Shown here: positions 6,514 to 9,702 of the stretch, one piece after another
Position numbering within the stretch: position 1 is the first letter of the stretch
How the letters are laid out: every line of letters begins with the position of its first letter
From: CAVXAE01 sp044225565
Lineage (GTDB): Bacteria > Pseudomonadota > Gammaproteobacteria > Steroidobacterales > Steroidobacteraceae
Assembly (NCBI GenBank): GCA_044225565.1
Contig: JBGAIL010000172.1
Location: 1-9,702 of the forward strand
Length of the DNA: 9,702 nucleotides
Reading direction: 5' to 3'
Made by a program: the position numbers and the translations under genes
The notes under the pieces: model-generated
What the model was told of the DNA's origin: nothing
The model's database searches: none
Seen by the model: only the letters and a program-made list of their open reading frames with translations

Positions 6514-7448
6514 CAGCGCCCAAGCTCACGCACTGCCTTTTGCACCTCGAGCCCGAGCGCATCGAGGGCCCCGGGCGCGAATGGATCGACCTGCCTCAAT
6601 CCGGGCTCGGCGCGCAGCCAGGTGAGCTGACGCTTGGCGAGCTGACGCGTGGCGGCGATCGCCCGGGCGACGGCCGTCTCGAGGTCATAAACACCGTCGA
6701 GGTGGCCCCAGAGCTGGCGGTAACCGACCGCCCGCATGGCCGGATGCTCACCCGTGAGATCCCCACGGCGGTGCAAAGCGGCGACCTCGTCGAGGAGGCC
6801 GGCACTCATCATTTCCCCGAAGCGCCGGCCCAGCCGCTCGCGGTGCGAGCCGCGGTCACCCGGCATCAGTGCCCAGCCGCATACCGTCTGTCCCGCAACG
6901 GGGCTCCGGGTCTCGCGCTGCAGCTCGGAAATCGGGCGTCCGCTGGCATAACGCACCTCCAGCGCCCGCTGGATGCGCTGCGGATCGTTGGGATGAATGC
7001 GGGCGGCTGCCTGCGGATCGAGCTGTGTCAGCTCCCGATGGAGCGCCCCCCATCCCTCTGCCACGGCACGCTTTTCGATGTCGGCGCGGATCCCGAGCGA
7101 CGCCTGCGGCATCGGCGCCATGCCCCGCAACAGGGCGCGCAGGTAGAGCATCGTGCCTCCGACCAGCAGAGGGATGCGCCCACGAGCACGAATGTCCGAC
7201 AGGCAGACGAGCGCGTCCTCGACGAAGCGCCCGGCGGAATAACTCTCGGTGGGCTCACAGATGTCGATGAGGTGATGCGGAATACGCGCCCGCAGCTCCC
7301 GGGATGGCTTCGCGGTACCGATGTCCATGCCCCGGTAGACGAGCGCCGAGTCGACGCTCACGATCTCCAGCGGCAGGGTCCCGGCGAGGTGCGCCGCGAC
7401 GTCCGTCTTGCCCGTGCCAGTCGGCCCCGTGAGGACCAGCAGCGCCAC
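6513..7448 (-). CDS. miaA: tRNA dimethylallyltransferase
   Basis: 311 residues with the chosen start (E. coli MiaA 316). It transfers the dimethylallyl group to N6 of A37 in tRNAs reading UNN codons, improving anticodon pairing and frame keeping. Seen: P-loop TGPTGTGKT (7-15); SVDSALVYRGMDIGTAKP (31-48) with the catalytic Asp33; PLLVGGTMLY (93-102); the tRNA-contacting AARIHPNDPQRIQRALEV; and near the end VGYRQLW and ATRQLAKRQLTWLR. The start is GTG at 7448, whose G is also the last base of the mutL TAG stop (TAGTG), with GGGG at 7458-7455. A longer frame opening at an ATG at 7523 would add 25 residues that only re-read the mutL 3' end and have no counterpart in MiaA. It is followed by hfq, as in E. 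coli. Confidence 0.97.
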   Translation of the reverse strand: MALLVLTGPTGTGKTDVAAHLAGTLPLEIVSVDSALVYRGMDIGTAKPSRELRARIPHHLIDICEPTESYSAGRFVEDALVCLSDIRARGRIPLLVGGTMLYLRALLRGMAPMPQASLGIRADIEKRAVAEGWGALHRELTQLDPQAAARIHPNDPQRIQRALEVRYASGRPISELQRETRSPVAGQTVCGWALMPGDRGSHRERLGRRFGEMMSAGLLDEVAALHRRGDLTGEHPAMRAVGYRQLWGHLDGVYDLETAVARAIAATRQLAKRQLTWLRAEPGLRQVDPFAPGALDALGLEVQKAVRELGR

Positions 7449-9295
7449 TACCGGCCCCGAAGGAACAACTGGTCGAGCTCCCCCATCGACAGGCGGGTCC
7501 AGGTCGGCCGGCCATGGTTGCATTGATTCGCGCGCTCGGTCGCTTCCATCTGCCGCAGCAGCGCGTTCATCTCGGGCAGGGTGAGGCGTCGGTGAGCGTG
7601 GATGGCGGTGCGGCAGGCGAGCGTGCCGAGGAAACGGTCGGCGGCACCGTCGAGGTGATGACGCTCGCCCGCGTCGAGCGTGATGTCTCTCACCACCGCG
7701 TGCACTATCTCGGAGACCTTTTCACCGATGAGCAGGGCAGGCACGGCACGCACCGCGAGACGCGTGGTGCCCAGCGCGTCGAGCGCGAAGCCGGCCTTCT
7801 CCCATTCGGCGCGACCCGCCATCACCGCATCCAGCTGGTCGGCCTTCAGCTCGATGACGAGGGGCTCCATCATCTGCTGGGAGGCTGCGGGCCCATCACC
7901 ACGCTGCGCTTTCAGTTTCTCGTAGAGCACCCGCTCGTGCGCGGCGTGCATGTCGACGAGCACGAGACCGGCGTCGTTCTGCGCCAGGATATAGATGCCG
8001 TGCAGCTGCGCGAGCGCCGTGCCCAGGGGCTGGTCAGCGCTCACGTAAGGTGGAGGCTCGGGCTCCCGCACCTGGGGAAGCAGCGCCCACGGGTCGCGCG
8101 CGGGATCGTACAAATCGAGGCGTTGCGGCAGCCCGTGATACGAACCCGTGCTATTTCCCGCGACTGACGGTGACGGGTACATGGGCAATGCCGTGCCGGC
8201 GGGTTCGGCTGTACCGGCAGTTTGCAGACTCGGCGTCTCGAGCAGCGCATCTGCAGAACGCAGACTCACCGCTGCGGGCGCTTCGATGGAGCTCGGCCGC
8301 GTGGCAGCGAGCACGCGTTCCACCGCTCGGAACACGAAGTCGTGAATCTGGCGGCTGTCGCGGAAGCGGACTTCGAGCTTGGCGGGATGCGCATTCACGT
8401 CCACGAGCCGCGGGTCGAGCGTCAGATAGAGCACGTAAGCAGGATGACGGCCGTGATAAAGCACGTCTCGGTAGGCCACGCGGATGGCGTTCATCAAGAG
8501 CCGGTCGCGAACCCCTCGGCCGTTCACGAACCAGAACTGCTGATCGCCCTGCGCGCGCGATGCGGTGGGAAGCCCCACCCAACCGTCCAATGCGACCGGG
8601 CCCGCCTGATGGCGCACGGGAACCGCCTGGGCGATGAATTCGTCACCGACGACAGACGCGACACGAGGCGCGCCACCCGAGGTCTCATTCAGCGCCGGCG
8701 CGTCGAGGAGCACCCGCGATCCGTTCCGCAGGCGAAAACCGACCTCGAAGCGAGACAGCGCAAGACGCTCCATCAGCCGCGCAATGTGCGACACCTCGGT
8801 CGTCTCTGTGCGTATGAACTTGCGCCGTGCGGGTACGTTGAAGAACAGGTCGCGAACTTCGATGGTCGTCCCCGGTGTATGCGCCGCCGGACGCACTTCA
8901 GATACGACGGCGCCATCCACGTTGATCTCCGAGGCGTGCTCCGCCTGCGCGGGCCTGGAGACCACGCGCATACGCGAGACTGAGCCGATGGACGGCAGCG
9001 CCTCGCCTCGGAAGCCGAGCGTGGTGACGGATTCGAGATCGTCCAGCGAGGCGATCTTGCTGGTGGCATGGCGCGAGACGGCCAGCGGCAGGTCGGAAGC
9101 GGCGATGCCGCAGCCATCGTCCCGAACGCGGATCAGGCCGACGCCGCCCCGCTCGATATCCACATCGATGTGTGTGGCGCCGGAGTCCAGGCAGTTCTCG
9201 ACCAGTTCCTTGACCACGGACGCCGGCCTCTCGATGACCTCGCCGGCGGCGATCTGATCGACGAGTTCGCTGGGGAGGACTTTGATCTGCGGCAT
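7448..9295 (-). CDS. mutL: DNA mismatch repair protein MutL, endonuclease type
   Basis: 615 residues. MutL couples mismatch recognition by MutS to strand incision. The N-terminal GHKL ATPase is complete: QIAAGEVIERP (14-24), Glu30 and Asn34 in KELVENCLDSGA, RDDGCGI (58-64), HATSKI and GFRGEAL (94-100). An S5-like domain contains FNVPARRKF and DVNAHPAKLEVRF, and a Pro/Ser-rich linker follows (about 335-420). The C-terminal domain carries the metal-binding endonuclease motif DMHA-x2-E-x4-E (448-459), plus ACR (560-562), CNHGRP (592-597) and a terminal FLR (611-613). E. coli MutL lacks this motif set and uses MutH for nicking, so this MutL probably cuts DNA itself. I chose the ATG at 9295 (MPQIKVLP, matching E. 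coli MPIQVLP) over an in-frame GTG five codons upstream; neither has a clear ribosome binding site. Confidence 0.97.
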   Translation of the reverse strand: MPQIKVLPSELVDQIAAGEVIERPASVVKELVENCLDSGATHIDVDIERGGVGLIRVRDDGCGIAASDLPLAVSRHATSKIASLDDLESVTTLGFRGEALPSIGSVSRMRVVSRPAQAEHASEINVDGAVVSEVRPAAHTPGTTIEVRDLFFNVPARRKFIRTETTEVSHIARLMERLALSRFEVGFRLRNGSRVLLDAPALNETSGGAPRVASVVGDEFIAQAVPVRHQAGPVALDGWVGLPTASRAQGDQQFWFVNGRGVRDRLLMNAIRVAYRDVLYHGRHPAYVLYLTLDPRLVDVNAHPAKLEVRFRDSRQIHDFVFRAVERVLAATRPSSIEAPAAVSLRSADALLETPSLQTAGTAEPAGTALPMYPSPSVAGNSTGSYHGLPQRLDLYDPARDPWALLPQVREPEPPPYVSADQPLGTALAQLHGIYILAQNDAGLVLVDMHAAHERVLYEKLKAQRGDGPAASQQMMEPLVIELKADQLDAVMAGRAEWEKAGFALDALGTTRLAVRAVPALLIGEKVSEIVHAVVRDITLDAGERHHLDGAADRFLGTLACRTAIHAHRRLTLPEMNALLRQMEATERANQCNHGRPTWTRLSMGELDQLFLRGR

Positions 9296-9400
9296 GAGCG
9301 CATTATTCACGACGGCTGGAGTTGAGGTAAGCCGCCGTGCGGTAACGTCAGGTCATTACGCGAAGCTGATGCGCACGGTGAGTTTACCGCGAAGGGCGGT
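9296..9400 (-). repeat. amiB-mutL spacer with competing inverted repeats
   Basis: This 105-bp gap has no gene. On the minus strand ACCGC/GCGGT (9400-9396 with 9390-9386) can form a 5-bp hairpin right after the amiB stop region. GCGGTAA (9390-9384) is complementary to TTACCGC (9345-9339), and CCGTGCG (9378-9372) to CGCACGG (9341-9335). The three pairings share bases, so they exclude each other. No T-run terminator and no convincing promoter is visible. Such short GC-rich matches can arise by chance. Confidence 0.35.
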
Positions 9401-9702
9401 TCAGGGCGAGGAAGGCGCAGGCGAAGCGAGCGCGCTGGCCAGCGTGCTGCGACGGAGCGCCGCGAAACGCGTTCCCGGTGGCGGGTTTTCCTGAAAATGG
9501 TTGCGCAGACCCGCGAAGATGGCGTTCGCGAGCTTGACCTGGTGATCGTCGCTCTTGAGGCGGCGCTCTTCCGATGGGTTGGAGATGTACGCCGTTTCCA
9601 CCAGCATCGACGGGATGTCCGGTGACTTCAGCACGACGAAACCCGCCTGCTGCACCTGGCGCTTGCGCACTTCACCGACGCGGTCGAGCGAGAGCAGCAC
9701 AC
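9401..9702 (-). CDS. amiB: N-acetylmuramoyl-L-alanine amidase, C-terminal end (5' truncated by window edge)
   Basis: The last 100 codons of an Amidase_3-family enzyme. These zinc amidases cleave the bond between N-acetylmuramic acid and the stem peptide in the periplasm, mainly at the division septum under EnvC/NlpD-type activators. Seen: LLSLDRVGEVRKRQ, then VQQAGFVVLKSPDIPSMLVE and TAYISNPSEERRL, the strongly conserved end of the catalytic domain. The Glu of LVET (9596-9598) is the conserved active-site glutamate. After NPPPGT only about 22 residues follow (FAALRRSTLASALASPAPSSP), so the C-terminal LysM domain found in E. coli and pseudomonad AmiB is missing. The gene runs off the window; the GTG at 9700 is internal. 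The symbol rests on position next to mutL, the usual site of amiB, and on sequence. Confidence 0.92.
   Translation of the reverse strand, partial: VLLSLDRVGEVRKRQVQQAGFVVLKSPDIPSMLVETAYISNPSEERRLKSDDHQVKLANAIFAGLRNHFQENPPPGTRFAALRRSTLASALASPAPSSP

Noticed and set aside
7449..7523. N-terminal extension of miaA from the ATG at 7523
   Set aside because: The 25 residues have no MiaA counterpart and are the mutL C-terminal coding region read in another frame.
6204..7526. A 440-codon open frame on the plus strand, antisense to hfq and miaA
   Set aside because: It mirrors two certain genes, its product is a low-complexity Arg/Ala/Gly/Leu/Glu composition with no motif, and long antisense open frames are expected in GC-rich coding DNA.
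9301..9307. AATAAT as a -10 element for mutL
   Set aside because: It lies directly before the start codon, leaves almost no leader, and has no matching -35 sequence.
9296..9310. GTG start for mutL five codons upstream
   Set aside because: MutL homologues begin at MPxxxLP, there is no ribosome site before the GTG, and the ATG at 9295 fits the family.

Overview
The window is a high-GC bacterial chromosome segment. It carries the conserved gammaproteobacterial superoperon amiB-mutL-miaA-hfq-hflX-hflK-hflC-purA, all on the minus strand, so transcription runs from the right edge leftwards. A partial UvrA-family gene on the plus strand meets it tail to tail at the left. The gene order, the near-identity of the Hfq core to enterobacterial and pseudomonad Hfq, and the proteins themselves point to Gammaproteobacteria. 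The high GC and the endonuclease-type MutL suggest a lineage outside the Enterobacterales, perhaps near the Xanthomonadales, Nevskiales or Steroidobacterales. That placement is inference.

Left part (1-1416, +): the C-terminal half of an excinuclease A protein, most like the UvrA2 class. Its stop lies 13 bp from the purA stop, and no intrinsic terminator is visible between them.

Minus-strand block, in transcription order: the end of amiB (cell-wall amidase, 9702-9401); a 105-bp spacer with competing inverted repeats; mutL (9295-7448); miaA, whose GTG start shares one base with the mutL TAG stop; a 138-bp gap with a hairpin at the miaA stop and the hfq ribosome binding site; hfq (6374-6108); a 92-bp gap with a terminator-like hairpin, a second perfect hairpin and a 21-codon open frame starting on the hfq stop; hflX (TTG start); hflK 8 bp later; hflC overlapping hflK by one base; and purA (GTG start) 10 bp after hflC. 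There is no gene-free stretch over 300 bp.

The genes work in wall hydrolysis at division (AmiB), mismatch repair (MutL), tRNA A37 prenylation (MiaA), sRNA-dependent control (Hfq), ribosome rescue or splitting (HflX), FtsH protease control in the inner membrane (HflK/HflC) and AMP synthesis (PurA). This is a housekeeping locus. I see no mobile element, CRISPR array, tRNA or rRNA, and no previously undescribed system. The points most worth a second look are the hfq-hflX intergenic architecture, the intact endonuclease motifs of MutL, and the AmiB C-terminus that lacks a LysM domain.
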